Shown in pieces: positions 17,451 through 26,460 of a DNA stretch of 64,000 nt (positions are counted from its first letter, which is position 1; each line of letters opens with the position of its first letter). The translations under genes and the position numbers were made by a program. The DNA lies in the NCBI GenBank assembly GCA_024234875.1, contig JACKNM010000004.1, positions 124,001 to 188,000 of the forward strand. Reading direction: 5' to 3'. The stretch comes from Ectothiorhodospiraceae bacterium. GTDB taxonomy: Bacteria > Pseudomonadota > Gammaproteobacteria > HK1. Under the pieces are notes generated by a model. That model worked only from the letters and a program-made list of their open reading frames with translations. It did no database searches and was not told where the DNA came from.

Positions 17451-18591
17451 TGGGCTTCTCCACGGCGACCGTCGCCAGCCGCCTGTAGGTCGCGGTGTCG
17501 TACACGTCCACGCGATCGGCGTCGCGCACCGAGACCCAGACCTCGTCGCCTCGGGGGGTGAACTCCATGTGCAGCACCGCGGGTCCGGGCTCGATGGTAT
17601 GCCGAATCGTCAGCGACTCGACGTCGATGATCTGAATCGTGTCGTTGCGCGGGTGGGCGAAGTTGACCCAGACCTCGCGACCATCGGGGCGAGCCATCAC
17701 GAACACCGGCTGGCCGTGCACCGGCACGCGGCCGATCTCGCGCCAGGTGCGGCGGTCGACCACGAGGACCTCGTGACGCCCGACCGCCGGCAGGAAGGCA
17801 TGGTTCTCGGTCATCGCCCACCCTTCGAGGTGGGGCATCTTGTACACCGGAAGGGGCTGCTCGCCGCGCCCGTATCCGGCGAGGATCCGTCGTGCGCCCA
17901 GCTCGGGGTGCCAGAGGTCGACCAGCGCGAGCCCGTCCTCGCCGAACAGCCCGGCCACGTAGTGGCGGCCATCGGCGGTGATCAGGGCATCGTACGGCTG
18001 GCGGCCCACGTCGCGGATTCGCGTCACTGCGGCCTCGTCGCCGTGCGAGAAGTCGGCGATCCAGATCTCGCCCGCGTCGTAGAGACTGAACACGAACCGT
18101 CGCCCGGGCGCGTCGGTCAGACCGACGACCTTCGAGCGCGCGCCCTCGGCGCCGAACGTCGCGGGGATCTCCTTCACCAGCTCGAGGGTTCGAGCGTCGA
18201 AGACCTTGACCCCGCCCGGGTCGTAGTTCGACACCGCCACCAGCGTCCCGTCGCCGGAGATGGCGCCGCCGATGCTGTTCCCGGCCTGCACCACCCGAGC
18301 GACGACGGTGCCGGTGAGGATGTCGACCTTGGTGAGACCACCATCGCGACCGAAGACGTAGGCGAACCGCGCGTCACGCGAGTACACCACCGAGGCGTGG
18401 GAAAGGTCGCCGAGGCCCTCGACGACCCCGAGCGAGATGCGGGCGGTGGAGTCGACGACCTGCAGCCTTCCACTCGCCCGCTCCACCACGACCCCGAGAT
18501 CGCCGGTGCCGCGAAGCTCGCCGAAGCCCGCGGTGAGCACCGCCGCGGCGGCGATCACGATGCGACACACCCGTCGCATTCCCCTGGTCAT
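17407..18591 (-). CDS. nirF: NirF, heme d1 biosynthesis protein
   Basis: NirF is a periplasmic or membrane-tethered d1-binding propeller required late in heme d1 synthesis. The 394-residue protein begins with a basic, hydrophobic export segment (about 1-25) containing a Cys, then repeated propeller strands such as YVFGRDGGLTKVDILTG and AVSNYDPGGVKVFDARTL. It has no CxxCH, so it lacks a heme c domain, unlike NirS and NirN. ATG 18591 overlaps the nirC TGA (ATGA). Upstream in-frame sequence is shadow of nirC. Confidence 0.92.
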   Translation of the reverse strand: MTRGMRRVCRIVIAAAAVLTAGFGELRGTGDLGVVVERASGRLQVVDSTARISLGVVEGLGDLSHASVVYSRDARFAYVFGRDGGLTKVDILTGTVVARVVQAGNSIGGAISGDGTLVAVSNYDPGGVKVFDARTLELVKEIPATFGAEGARSKVVGLTDAPGRRFVFSLYDAGEIWIADFSHGDEAAVTRIRDVGRQPYDALITADGRHYVAGLFGEDGLALVDLWHPELGARRILAGYGRGEQPLPVYKMPHLEGWAMTENHAFLPAVGRHEVLVVDRRTWREIGRVPVHGQPVFVMARPDGREVWVNFAHPRNDTIQIIDVESLTIRHTIEPGPAVLHMEFTPRGDEVWVSVRDADRVDVYDTATYRRLATVAVEKPSGIFLTARAHRIGL

Positions 18592-18980
18592 TGCAGCTCT
18601 CCCGACTTGAGCAGGTCGATCAGCCAGCGCACCTCGGTCTCGCTCAGCGCGCCGCGCCAGGGCGGCATCGGAGTGCCCGGACGCCCGTAGAGGACGGTCG
18701 CCACCAGCATCTCGCCGGGCTTCGCCTCGAGGGCTTGCGCGGTGAGCGGCGGCCCGAGCCCGCCGAGGAGTCGCATCCCGTGGCACGAGCCGCAGTCGTG
18801 GCGCAGCAGGTGCACGAGCGACGCCTTGCGCTCGGGCGACAGGCGGTCTGCCGGGACGCTCGCCCCGGCGGCGAGCGCGCTCGCGACCGCGAGGACCGTC
18901 GCGACGAAGGCGCCGACCGAGGTCATCGCCGCGCGTGCCACCACCGCGCGGCGCTCCTCTTGCCGGGACCGGCTAGCCAT
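18588..18980 (-). CDS. nirC: NirC, c-type cytochrome of nir cluster
   Basis: Small periplasmic monoheme cytochrome c proposed to donate electrons to NirS or to heme d1 maturation. The 130 residues have a signal segment (about 18-40), CGSCHG near 63-68 followed by MRLLGGLGPPLT, and a late Met (TPMPPW) as likely axial ligand. The ATG overlaps the nirE stop by eight bases and the stop overlaps the nirF ATG. Confidence 0.88.
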   Translation of the reverse strand: MASRSRQEERRAVVARAAMTSVGAFVATVLAVASALAAGASVPADRLSPERKASLVHLLRHDCGSCHGMRLLGGLGPPLTAQALEAKPGEMLVATVLYGRPGTPMPPWRGALSETEVRWLIDLLKSGELQ

Positions 18981-19788
18981 GGATCGCCCGCGCCTCGGAC
19001 AACTCGGCGGTCTCGGCCGACGCTGGCACGTACCAGTCGAGCTCGCGCGCGAGACGGACCACCTCGCCGATGATCAGAATCGCGGGGGCGCCGATCGACG
19101 CCTGCACCACCGCCTGCTCCACCTCCGCCAGGGTGGTGGTCAGCCGCCGCTGGCGCGCGAGCGTGCCGTCGGCGACCACCGCGACCGGCGTGGTCGGCGC
19201 GCGGCCGGCCGCGATCAGCCGCTCGCGGATCTCGCCCAGGTTCGCGAGCCCCATGTAGAAGACGACGGTCAGCGACGGGTCGGCGAGAGTCCGCCAGTCG
19301 AGATCGAGTGGTGTGGTCCCGCGGCAATGCCCGGTCACGAGCTGGACGCCGCTCGCGACCCCGCGATGGGTGACCGGGATCCCCGCGTACGCGGCGCAGG
19401 CCACCGCCGCGGTGATTCCGGGCACGACCTCGAAGGGAATGCCGCGACGCGCGAGGAACAGTGCCTCCTCGCCGCCGCGGCCGAACACGAAGGGGTCCCC
19501 TCCCTTGAGCCGTACCACCCGATGACCGGCCAGGGCGAGGTTGGCGAGAATTCGGTTGATCTCCTCCTGGGGCACGACGTGGCGACCGACCGACTTGCCG
19601 ACGAAGATCCGCGAGACCCCGTCGGGGACCAGGTCGAGCACCGCGTCCGAGACCAGGCGGTCGTAGACCACGACGTCCGCCTGTCCGAGCAGCCGGGCCG
19701 CCTTCACGGTCAGCAGGTCCGGGTCGCCCGGCCCGGCGCCGACCAGGTAGACGCGACCTTCAGGGCGTGTGACTGCGTCCATCGTCAT
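18973..19788 (-). CDS. nirE: NirE, uroporphyrinogen-III C-methyltransferase (SUMT)
   Basis: SAM-dependent methylation of uroporphyrinogen III at C2 and C7 to precorrin-2, the first committed step to siroheme and heme d1. The 271 residues show the full SUMT motif series: VYLVGAGPGDPDLLTVKA, VVVYDRLVS, RLKGGDPFVFGRGGEE, VPGITAA and PVTHRG. It complements the decayed methyltransferase tail of the CysG-like protein at 10682. GGAGAA precedes the ATG by about five bases. It lies second in the nir run, 60 bases after nirS. Confidence 0.93.
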   Translation of the reverse strand: MTMDAVTRPEGRVYLVGAGPGDPDLLTVKAARLLGQADVVVYDRLVSDAVLDLVPDGVSRIFVGKSVGRHVVPQEEINRILANLALAGHRVVRLKGGDPFVFGRGGEEALFLARRGIPFEVVPGITAAVACAAYAGIPVTHRGVASGVQLVTGHCRGTTPLDLDWRTLADPSLTVVFYMGLANLGEIRERLIAAGRAPTTPVAVVADGTLARQRRLTTTLAEVEQAVVQASIGAPAILIIGEVVRLARELDWYVPASAETAELSEARAIHG

Positions 19789-19848
19789 CGTTCTCCGAGC
19801 GGCGGCGCCCGGCGGCGACTCGGCCGCCGGGCGCCGGATGGCGACGAC

Positions 19849-21582
19849 TCAGTAGATGTCGTGCATCGTGTTGTAGACATTGAACTTGCCGGTCGGCGTG
19901 ATCAGACGCGGGTCCTTGATCACGGCCTTGAGCTCTCGCGTCCGGTCGTCGACGATCACCACCGCCGACTGCTGGTCCTTCCCACTCCAGACCGAGAACC
20001 AGACCTCGTCGCCGGCACGGTTGTACTCGGGCTGGACCACGCGCTTCGGCCCCTCGCCCAGGCCGGCCCATTCGGCGATCGGCAACACCTTGAAGCCCTT
20101 GTCGAGATCGTTGATGTCGAACACCGCGACCGACTGGCTGATCTTCGGATCCGGATTGAGCGGCGTGTCGACCCACAGGTTGCTCGACTTCGGATGGGTC
20201 TTGACGAACAGCGAGCCACCGCCCTGACCGTTGAGCACCCGCACCACCTTCCAGGCCTTGTCGGCGTGGCCCTCGGGGTCGGTGCCGATGAAGGTCACCT
20301 TCTCGTTACCCAGCGCGCTGGTCACCCACACCGGGCCGTGCGCCGGATCGTTGAGGTTGGCGCCTCGACCGGGGTGCGGGATCTTGTCCGCGTCGACCAA
20401 CGCCGCCAGCTTGCGCTCCTTCGAGTCGACCACCGCGATCTTGTTCGACATGTTCGCCGCGGTCAGGAAGTAGCGCTTGGTGCTGTCCCAGCCACCGTCG
20501 TGGAGGAAGCGCGCCGCCGGGATGGTGGTGACGCTCAGGTTCTCGACGTCCTCGTAGTTGATGAGCAGGATCTTCCCCGTCTCCTTGACGTTGACGATGA
20601 AGTCCGGGTGCTCGTGAGAGGCGACGATGGCCGCCACACGTGGCTCCGGGTGGTACTCCTGCGTGTCCACCGTCATGCCGCGGGTCGAGACGATCTGGAG
20701 CGGCTCGAGGGTGTCGCCGTTCATGATCACGTACTGCGGCGGCCAGTAGGATCCCGCGATCGCGTACTTGTCCTCGAAGCCCTTGTACTTCGAGGTCTCG
20801 ACCGATCGTGCCTCCAGCCCGATCTTGATCGCCGCGACCGTGGCGGGCTTCTCCATCCAGAGATCGATCAGGTTGATCAGACCGTCGCGACCGATGGTGA
20901 AGAGGTATCGACCCGACGCCGACAGGCGCGAGATGTGCACCGCGTAACCGGTCTTGATGATGCTGATGATCTTCTTGCTGTTGCCATCGATGATGGCCAC
21001 CTCGCCGGAGTCACGCAGCGTCAACGAGAACAGGTTCTCGATGTCGAAGTCGTTCATCTTCCTGGACGGGCGCTGATCCGGCGGCACCAGGACCTTCCAG
21101 GTCTCGCGCATCTCGGGCATGCCGAACTCTGGCGGATTGGGCGGCGAGTGCTGGAGGAAGCGCGCCATGATGTCGATGTCGTCGGCGCTCAGGTCACCGG
21201 AGGTACCCCAGTTCGGCATGCCGGCAGGCGAGCCGAAGTTGATGAACACCTTGAGGTACTCGGTGCCACGCTTCTGGGTGATGTCCGGGGTCAGCGGCTT
21301 GCCGGTGGCGCCCTTTCTGAGCACCCCGTGGCAGCCCGCGCAACGCTCGAAGTAGATCTGCCGCGCCCGGTCGAACTCGGCCTGCGACATGTCGGGCGCT
21401 CCGGGAGTGATTACTCGGTCACCCCCCTGCCCCATCGTCGGCGCTCCCATGTAGGCCTTCTCGCCGGGGGTGGTCTTCGGATGATCGGATGCCTGTGCGT
21501 ATGCGGCGGTACCACACAGCATGGACATCAGCACCGCGAAACCCCCGAGCGCGGTGCGCTTCAGTGGTGTGGTTCGAGTCAT
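19849..21582 (-). CDS. nirS: Cytochrome cd1 nitrite reductase NirS
   Basis: Periplasmic NO-forming nitrite reductase and terminal enzyme of nitrite respiration. The 577 residues comprise a signal peptide (1-29, AYA cut), a cytochrome c domain with CAGCHG near 80-85, and the eight-bladed heme d1 propeller. The d1 axial-ligand region TGYAVHI and the active-site His regions ASHEHPDF and FLHDGGWD are intact, as is the C-terminal TPTGKFNVYNT. ATG 21582 has GGAGA seven bases upstream. A perfect Dnr box lies 71 bases ahead of it, and the gene heads the nir run. Confidence 0.98.
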   Translation of the reverse strand: MTRTTPLKRTALGGFAVLMSMLCGTAAYAQASDHPKTTPGEKAYMGAPTMGQGGDRVITPGAPDMSQAEFDRARQIYFERCAGCHGVLRKGATGKPLTPDITQKRGTEYLKVFINFGSPAGMPNWGTSGDLSADDIDIMARFLQHSPPNPPEFGMPEMRETWKVLVPPDQRPSRKMNDFDIENLFSLTLRDSGEVAIIDGNSKKIISIIKTGYAVHISRLSASGRYLFTIGRDGLINLIDLWMEKPATVAAIKIGLEARSVETSKYKGFEDKYAIAGSYWPPQYVIMNGDTLEPLQIVSTRGMTVDTQEYHPEPRVAAIVASHEHPDFIVNVKETGKILLINYEDVENLSVTTIPAARFLHDGGWDSTKRYFLTAANMSNKIAVVDSKERKLAALVDADKIPHPGRGANLNDPAHGPVWVTSALGNEKVTFIGTDPEGHADKAWKVVRVLNGQGGGSLFVKTHPKSSNLWVDTPLNPDPKISQSVAVFDINDLDKGFKVLPIAEWAGLGEGPKRVVQPEYNRAGDEVWFSVWSGKDQQSAVVIVDDRTRELKAVIKDPRLITPTGKFNVYNTMHDIY

Positions 21583-21652
21583 CGCCGGTCTCCTGTGCAA
21601 CGGACGAGTTCGCATCGGGGATACAGGAGACGCTTCCGCACGCCGAACATCC

Positions 21653-21666
21653 TTGACTCAAGTCAA
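21653..21666. promoter_or_regulatory. Dnr/FNR-type box upstream of nirS
   Basis: TTGACTCAAGTCAA has the same perfect half-sites as the norC box. It is 71 bases before the nirS start; a CTGTAT -10-like element lies at 21621-21626 on the minus strand, roughly at class II spacing. This supports NO/oxygen control of nirS by the Dnr-type regulator. Confidence 0.88.
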
Positions 21667-21693
21667 ACGCGATCCGGCGCCCGGGCGCGCGCC

Positions 21694-23343
21694 TCAGCGC
21701 AAGGGGATGTGCTCCAGGGTCCGCCCGTGCTTCTCCGCGCGCTTCCGCTTCTCCACCAGCGGCGGGCACTTGTGCGGATCCCAGAACGTGACCTGGCAAT
21801 CGAGACAGTGATGGCACTCGTTCGCGTTGATCTCACCGGTCGGGCGAATCGCCTGCGAGGGGCACTCCACCGCGCAGGTCTGACAGGGCCGGCCGCACTC
21901 CTTGCGCCGGCGGAGCCAGTCGAAGATGCGGAAGTGGCTCGGAATGGTCAGCGCAGCGCCGAGCGGGCAGAGGTACTTGCAGAACAGCTTGCCGTTGAAC
22001 GCCGAGACCACGAGCAACCCGAGGGCATAGGCGACGAACGGCCACTCGCGGTCGAACCGCAGCACGAACGTGGTCTTGAACGGCTCCACCTCGGCGAAGC
22101 GGACAGCCTCCGGAAGCGACTGCAGGGACAGCCCGAACAACCCCAGCAAGAGCACGTACTTGATGGCCAGGAGGCGCTCGTGGATCAGCGCCGGTAGGGG
22201 GAGCTGGCGCACGCCGAGACGTCGGGCGCCGCGGTTCACGAGCTCCTGCAACGCGCCGAACGGGCACAGCCAGCCACAGAACACCCCGCGCCCCCACAGC
22301 AACACCGAGATCGCGACGTAGCACCAGAGCACGAAGATCAGTGGCTCGATGAGGAAGGTCTCCCACCTGAAGTCGCGAATCGCCGAGTGGACGAACGTGA
22401 GCACGTTGACCACCGAGAGCTGAGCCAACCCGAAGTAGCCGATGAACAGCACCGAGTAGGCGAGGAATCCGGTGCGCAGCGACGCCAGCAGCCGACGGTG
22501 CCGCGTGAGCCAGTCCTGCAGGAACAGGATCGCCGTGAGCACCGACAGGCCGCCAGCGAGAACCCAGAGCCGCGGGGTTCGGGCCTCCCAGGCCTGGCGC
22601 CAGATGGCGTCCGATCCGGTGTCGATGGCAGGTGGCCTGTGCGCGTTGCCGGCGGGACGGGCAGGACTCGCGCCCAGCGCCGGAGCCACCGCCTCGGCCA
22701 TGCGCGCGGTCGCCCGTGCGACCGCGGCCGGGGTGTCCGGCGCGAGGGGAAGCCCGCGCGAGTCCGCCACCGCCTTCGTCGCCTGCAGGATCGACGCGTT
22801 GAGGACCATCATCGTGATCGTCGCGCCGCTGATGCCGTCGAGCACCACCACCCCGGGTCTCGGGTCGCCACCGATGCGGAACTCGTCCTCGGCACGGTGT
22901 CCGGCGTATTGGGCGGTGAACCGGCTCAGCGCGTCGTCCCCCACCCCGATCACCAGGATCGGCTCCTCGTGGCGTATCACCTCGGCGCCCCGAATCACAC
23001 CGTCCCGACCCAGGCCCACGAGCACCGCGACCGGCTTTCCGGAGTAGGCCGGGATCGGCGTCACCTGGTCGGTGACGAAGGCGAAGCCGAGGAGGCGCCC
23101 GGCCGCCGAGACCGCGGCCGCCGGTGGCTCACCCTCGACGGCGCCGACCGTGTCGGCGCCGGGGAACATCCGCATGACGCGCGCGGTGACATCCTCCACC
23201 ACCGACTGCGACACGGCCGCGGCGGACAGCATCGTCGCGAGCACGAGCAGCAGGACCGACGCCGCCCACCGCTCGCGCGCACGACGACGCGCCGCGCGCC
23301 GCGCGCCGCCGGCCCGGAGATCCCCGAGCACCGAGGTGTCCAT
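21694..23343 (-). CDS. nirI: NirI/NosR-family flavo-polyferredoxin
   Basis: Membrane electron-transfer and regulatory protein. NirI is needed for nirS expression in Paracoccus; NosR serves N2O reductase. The 549 residues have an N-terminal helix, a periplasmic FMN-binding domain with the flavinylation motif D-G-I-S-G-A-T near 175, several helices with CGWLCPFGA and CKYLCPLGA, and two C-terminal 4Fe-4S clusters (C-G-R-P-C-Q-T-C-A-V-E-C and CHHCLDC). It is shorter than typical NosR (about 700). Adjacency to nirS and absence of nos genes favour NirI. ATG 23343 follows GAGGAG. The divergent apbE gene would attach the FMN. Confidence 0.85.
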   Translation of the reverse strand: MDTSVLGDLRAGGARRAARRRARERWAASVLLLVLATMLSAAAVSQSVVEDVTARVMRMFPGADTVGAVEGEPPAAAVSAAGRLLGFAFVTDQVTPIPAYSGKPVAVLVGLGRDGVIRGAEVIRHEEPILVIGVGDDALSRFTAQYAGHRAEDEFRIGGDPRPGVVVLDGISGATITMMVLNASILQATKAVADSRGLPLAPDTPAAVARATARMAEAVAPALGASPARPAGNAHRPPAIDTGSDAIWRQAWEARTPRLWVLAGGLSVLTAILFLQDWLTRHRRLLASLRTGFLAYSVLFIGYFGLAQLSVVNVLTFVHSAIRDFRWETFLIEPLIFVLWCYVAISVLLWGRGVFCGWLCPFGALQELVNRGARRLGVRQLPLPALIHERLLAIKYVLLLGLFGLSLQSLPEAVRFAEVEPFKTTFVLRFDREWPFVAYALGLLVVSAFNGKLFCKYLCPLGAALTIPSHFRIFDWLRRRKECGRPCQTCAVECPSQAIRPTGEINANECHHCLDCQVTFWDPHKCPPLVEKRKRAEKHGRTLEHIPLR

Positions 23344-23420
23344 TGGCACTGCTCCTCGATACCACGCGCGTGTGGGTGCGACATGTCCGCGCATCCGACC
23401 GGCTCGGCGGAGCGCCCGCC

Positions 23421-23434
23421 TTGATCGTGGTCAA
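23421..23434. promoter_or_regulatory. Dnr/FNR-type box between nirI and apbE
   Basis: TTGATCGTGGTCAA matches TTGAT-N4-GTCAA. It lies 77 bases before nirI on one side and about 30 bases before apbE on the other. Spacing suits class II activation of nirI (start near 23386, TCGGAT as -10). For apbE the same geometry would put the transcript start at its ATG. Confidence 0.8.
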
Positions 23435-23469
23435 GGTCTCGTGGCCGTCCGGGGGGCAGATCGGTGTCC

Positions 23470-24576
23470 ATGCCGAGCGCCACTCGATCGTGCCGCGCGG
23501 GCGCCAGCGTGCTCACGCTGACGCTCGCGCTCGTCACCGGCGCGGTCGCGGCCCGGGCGACCGACGAGCCGTCGCCGATCCGCGGCGCCACCATGGGGAC
23601 CTACTACGCCATCCACCTCGGATCGCGGGCCGCGGTGACCCGGGCGGTCGGCGACTGCACCGGCCGCGTGCTCGCGCGCATCGACGCATTGCTCTCGACG
23701 TGGCGCTCCGACAGCGAGATCGCACGCTTCAATGCCAGCCGGTCGGTGGACTGGGTGGCGGTCTCACCGGCCACCGCCGCGGTCGTCGCCGAGGCCATCG
23801 CGACCAGCGAGCTGACCGGCGGCGCCTTCGACCCCACGATCGGTGCGGTGCTCGCGGCGTGGGGGCTCGGCCCGTACGCGGGGTCGGTATCCACACCACC
23901 GACGGCGGCCGCGACCGCGGACCTCCGCGCGCGCGTGGGTCACCGCCGGCTGCGGGCCCGAGCTCGGCCCAGCGCGCTGCGCAAGACCGTTCCCGACCTC
24001 CAGGTCGACCTCTCGGCGATGGCCAAGGGCCTCGCGGTCGACGCCCTCGCGGCCACCCTCGAGCGCGCGGGAATCGGTGACTACCTGATCGACATCGGTG
24101 GCGAGATGCGTGCCCGCGGCGAGCGACCGGGCGGTGGCCCCTGGCGGATCGGCCTCGAGCGGCCCGACGGTGCCGGCGCGACGATTGCACGCGCGGTCGC
24201 GGTAACGGCCGGCGCGCTGGCGACCTCCGGCACCTATCGGCGCCGGTATCCACTCCTCGCCCGCACCGTGCCGGACATCGTCGACCCGCGCACCGCGGCG
24301 CCGGTCGAGCACGCGCTGCGGGTGGTCAGCGTGCTCGACGCGAGCGCCACCCGGGCCGACGCCCTGGCCACCGCCCTGCTCGTCCTCGGCCCCACCGACG
24401 GCCCCGAGCTCGCGCGCCGCCTCGGGGTGGCGGCGCTGCTCGGCACCGGCGGCGCTCACCCGGCCGAGATCGCCACACCGGCGTTCACCGCCGCCACCGC
24501 GGCCGCGGTCGATCTCCCCGCGCCCGCGGTGGCGGCGGTCCAAACCCTCCTCGAGACGGTCGACTGCGCAGACTGA
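23470..24576 (+). CDS. apbE: ApbE-family FAD:protein FMN transferase (NirX/NosX-like)
   Basis: Periplasmic enzyme that covalently transfers FMN to a Thr in S/T-G-A-T motifs of target flavoproteins; the neighbouring NirI is the obvious client. The 368 residues begin with an export signal and show ApbE hallmarks: TMGTYYAIHL, a GGAFDPTIG block, DLSAMAKGLAVD, DIGGEM, a SGTYRR segment and the metal-binding ATRADALATALLVLG. The start is ATG 23470 or GTG 23464, two codons apart; no ordinary ribosome site except a run of G. It is transcribed away from nirI across the shared Dnr box. Confidence 0.88.
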   Translation: MPSATRSCRAGASVLTLTLALVTGAVAARATDEPSPIRGATMGTYYAIHLGSRAAVTRAVGDCTGRVLARIDALLSTWRSDSEIARFNASRSVDWVAVSPATAAVVAEAIATSELTGGAFDPTIGAVLAAWGLGPYAGSVSTPPTAAATADLRARVGHRRLRARARPSALRKTVPDLQVDLSAMAKGLAVDALAATLERAGIGDYLIDIGGEMRARGERPGGGPWRIGLERPDGAGATIARAVAVTAGALATSGTYRRRYPLLARTVPDIVDPRTAAPVEHALRVVSVLDASATRADALATALLVLGPTDGPELARRLGVAALLGTGGAHPAEIATPAFTAATAAAVDLPAPAVAAVQTLLETVDCAD

Positions 24577-24668
24577 GGCGGGCCCGCATCGCACCCGGGT
24601 TTCCGTAGAATGCGCGCCTCGCCCGCCCCATACGGGCGGCTCGTATCCGATCCCAGGAGATGCCGCGC

Positions 24669-25475
24669 ATGAGCGAGCCCACCCGAGTCATCATCGTCAC
24701 CGGCGGCGCGAGCGGCATCGGGCTCGCCATCAGCGCCGGCCTGCTCGCCGACGGTCATGCGGTCACGGTGATGGATGCCAGCGCGGATGCGGTGGCCAAC
24801 GCGCGCGAGTCGCTCCCGGGCGCGCACGTGGTCCACGGCGACGTCACCCGCCCCGACGACTGCGCCGGCGTGGTCGCCGAGACCATGGCGCGCTTCGGCG
24901 GGGTCGGGGTCCTGATCAACAACGCCGGAATCGGGGTGAGCGCGCTGCGCGACGACGCGGAGCTCCGCCTCCCGTCGATCGAGGAGCTGACCCCGGAGAT
25001 CTACCACCGGTTCCTCGACGTCAACGTGGTCGGGCCGGTGAACATGACCCGCGCGTGCATCGGACACATGAAGGCGGCCGGGTGGGGGCGCATCGTCAAC
25101 AACACCACCAGCTATCTGACGATGCACCGCCTGCAGCCCTACGGCGCGACCAAGTCGGCGCTGGAGTCGATCTCCGCGGTCTGGGCCAAGGAGCTCGACG
25201 GCACCGGTGTCACCGTCAACGTGGTGGTCCCCGGCGGACCGACCGACACCCCGTTCGTGAAGGAGATCGGGATCCCGCGCGAGAAGATGCTGCGCCCGGA
25301 GGTGATGCTGCCCCCGGTGCGCTGGCTGATCGGCGAGGCGGCCAACGGTTTGACCGGGCGGCGATTCGTCGCCGGTCACTGGGATACGCGCCTCGACCCC
25401 GCCGCCGCGGCGGCCAAATGCGCGCGCTCGATCGCCTGGCCCGAGCTGACCGGCGACGTGGTGTGGGGGCGTTGA
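24669..25475 (+). CDS. SDR-family NAD(P)-dependent oxidoreductase
   Basis: Short-chain dehydrogenase of 268 residues. Cofactor loop TGGASGIG (about 11-18), NNAG (about 85), and catalytic Ser (NNTTSYL) with YGATK as the Tyr-x-x-x-Lys pair are all present, so it should be catalytically active. The substrate is unknown. ATG 24669 is chosen because AGGAG lies nine bases upstream; ATG 24660 is too close to that site. It is followed 37 bases later by a ketopantoate-reductase-like gene, and the two may form a small catabolic operon. Confidence 0.88.
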   Translation: MSEPTRVIIVTGGASGIGLAISAGLLADGHAVTVMDASADAVANARESLPGAHVVHGDVTRPDDCAGVVAETMARFGGVGVLINNAGIGVSALRDDAELRLPSIEELTPEIYHRFLDVNVVGPVNMTRACIGHMKAAGWGRIVNNTTSYLTMHRLQPYGATKSALESISAVWAKELDGTGVTVNVVVPGGPTDTPFVKEIGIPREKMLRPEVMLPPVRWLIGEAANGLTGRRFVAGHWDTRLDPAAAAAKCARSIAWPELTGDVVWGR

Positions 25476-25512
25476 GGCCGCGCGGGTCCGACCAGCGCCG
25501 GAACCCGGCGCC

Positions 25513-26442
25513 ATGAGGATCGCGGTGATGGGTGCCGGCGGGGTGGGCGGCTACCTCGGCGCAAGGCTTGCGGCGGCGGGAAACGACGTCCACCTGATCG
25601 CGCGCGGCGCTCACCTTGCCGCCTTGCGCGCCAGCGGCCTGCGCCTGGGCGGCGTCGAGCCGCTCGACCTGCCCGACATCGTGGCGACCGACGACCCGGC
25701 CACCGTCGGCCCGGTCGACCTCGTGCTGTTCTGCGTCAAGCTCTACGACACCGATGCCGCGACGGCGGCGGTCGCCCCACTCGTGGGCGCGGACACGATG
25801 GTGTTGACGCTGCAGAACGGCATCGAGAGCGTGGCCCGCATCGGGGCGGCGCTCGGCACCCAGGCGGTACTCGGTGGAGCCGCGTACTTCCCGGCGAACA
25901 TCACCGCCCCCGGGGAGGTGACCTACCTCGGCAAGATCGCGAGGATGCCACACGTCGCCTTCGGTGAGCCGGGTGGAGGGCCGAGCACCCGCACGCGACG
26001 GCTGGCGCGCATCTGCGAGGACGCCGGCATCGAGGCGCGGGTGTGCGACGACACCGACCTCGTGCTGTGGGAGAAATTCCTGCTGATCGCCGGAACCAGC
26101 GCCACCACCACCATCGCCCGCTGCACCATCGGCGCGGTCCGCGACGATCCCGACCTGCGCTGGCTGTTGGCGGCGGCGATCGGCGAGGCGGCCAGGGTCG
26201 GCCGCGCCGCCGGCATCGCTCTCGCCGACGACGCCGAGCAGCGGATCCTGGACGTGCTCGAGACCAATCCCGCCGACGGCAAGTCCTCCCAGCTCGTCGA
26301 CCTGGAGAACGGCAAGCGACTCGAGCTCGACGGCCTGTCGGGCGCGGTGGTGCGCATGGGGCGAGCGCTCGCGGAGCCGACGCCGGTGCACTCGACGGTC
26401 TACGCGGCGCTCAAGCGCTACCGCGACGGGCCCCCGCGGTAA
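25513..26442 (+). CDS. 2-dehydropantoate 2-reductase family protein (ApbA/PanE)
   Basis: NADPH-dependent ketopantoate-reductase family member, 309 residues. It has the Rossmann start MGAGGVGGYLGARLAAAG, the LQNGIES motif near 98, a central K (WEKFLLIAG) corresponding to the catalytic lysine region, and a conserved C-terminal E-x-x-x-x-S-Q-L-V-D segment. Pairing with an SDR and transport genes rather than pan genes suggests it may act on another 2-keto acid. The end is followed by a remarkable run of hairpins. Confidence 0.85.
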   Translation: MRIAVMGAGGVGGYLGARLAAAGNDVHLIARGAHLAALRASGLRLGGVEPLDLPDIVATDDPATVGPVDLVLFCVKLYDTDAATAAVAPLVGADTMVLTLQNGIESVARIGAALGTQAVLGGAAYFPANITAPGEVTYLGKIARMPHVAFGEPGGGPSTRTRRLARICEDAGIEARVCDDTDLVLWEKFLLIAGTSATTTIARCTIGAVRDDPDLRWLLAAAIGEAARVGRAAGIALADDAEQRILDVLETNPADGKSSQLVDLENGKRLELDGLSGAVVRMGRALAEPTPVHSTVYAALKRYRDGPPR

Positions 26443-26460
26443 CGCGCGGACCTAGGGAAA

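Noticed and set aside
18742..22197. Open plus-strand frame of 1151 codons across nirE and nirS
   Set aside because: It runs antisense to nirC, nirE and nirS, which have intact catalytic motifs. Composition is that of a shadow frame.
21694..23343. Call as NosR of an N2O reductase operon
   Set aside because: No nosZ, nosD, nosF, nosY or nosL is visible. The gene adjoins nirS and is shorter than NosR, so NirI fits better, although the families overlap.
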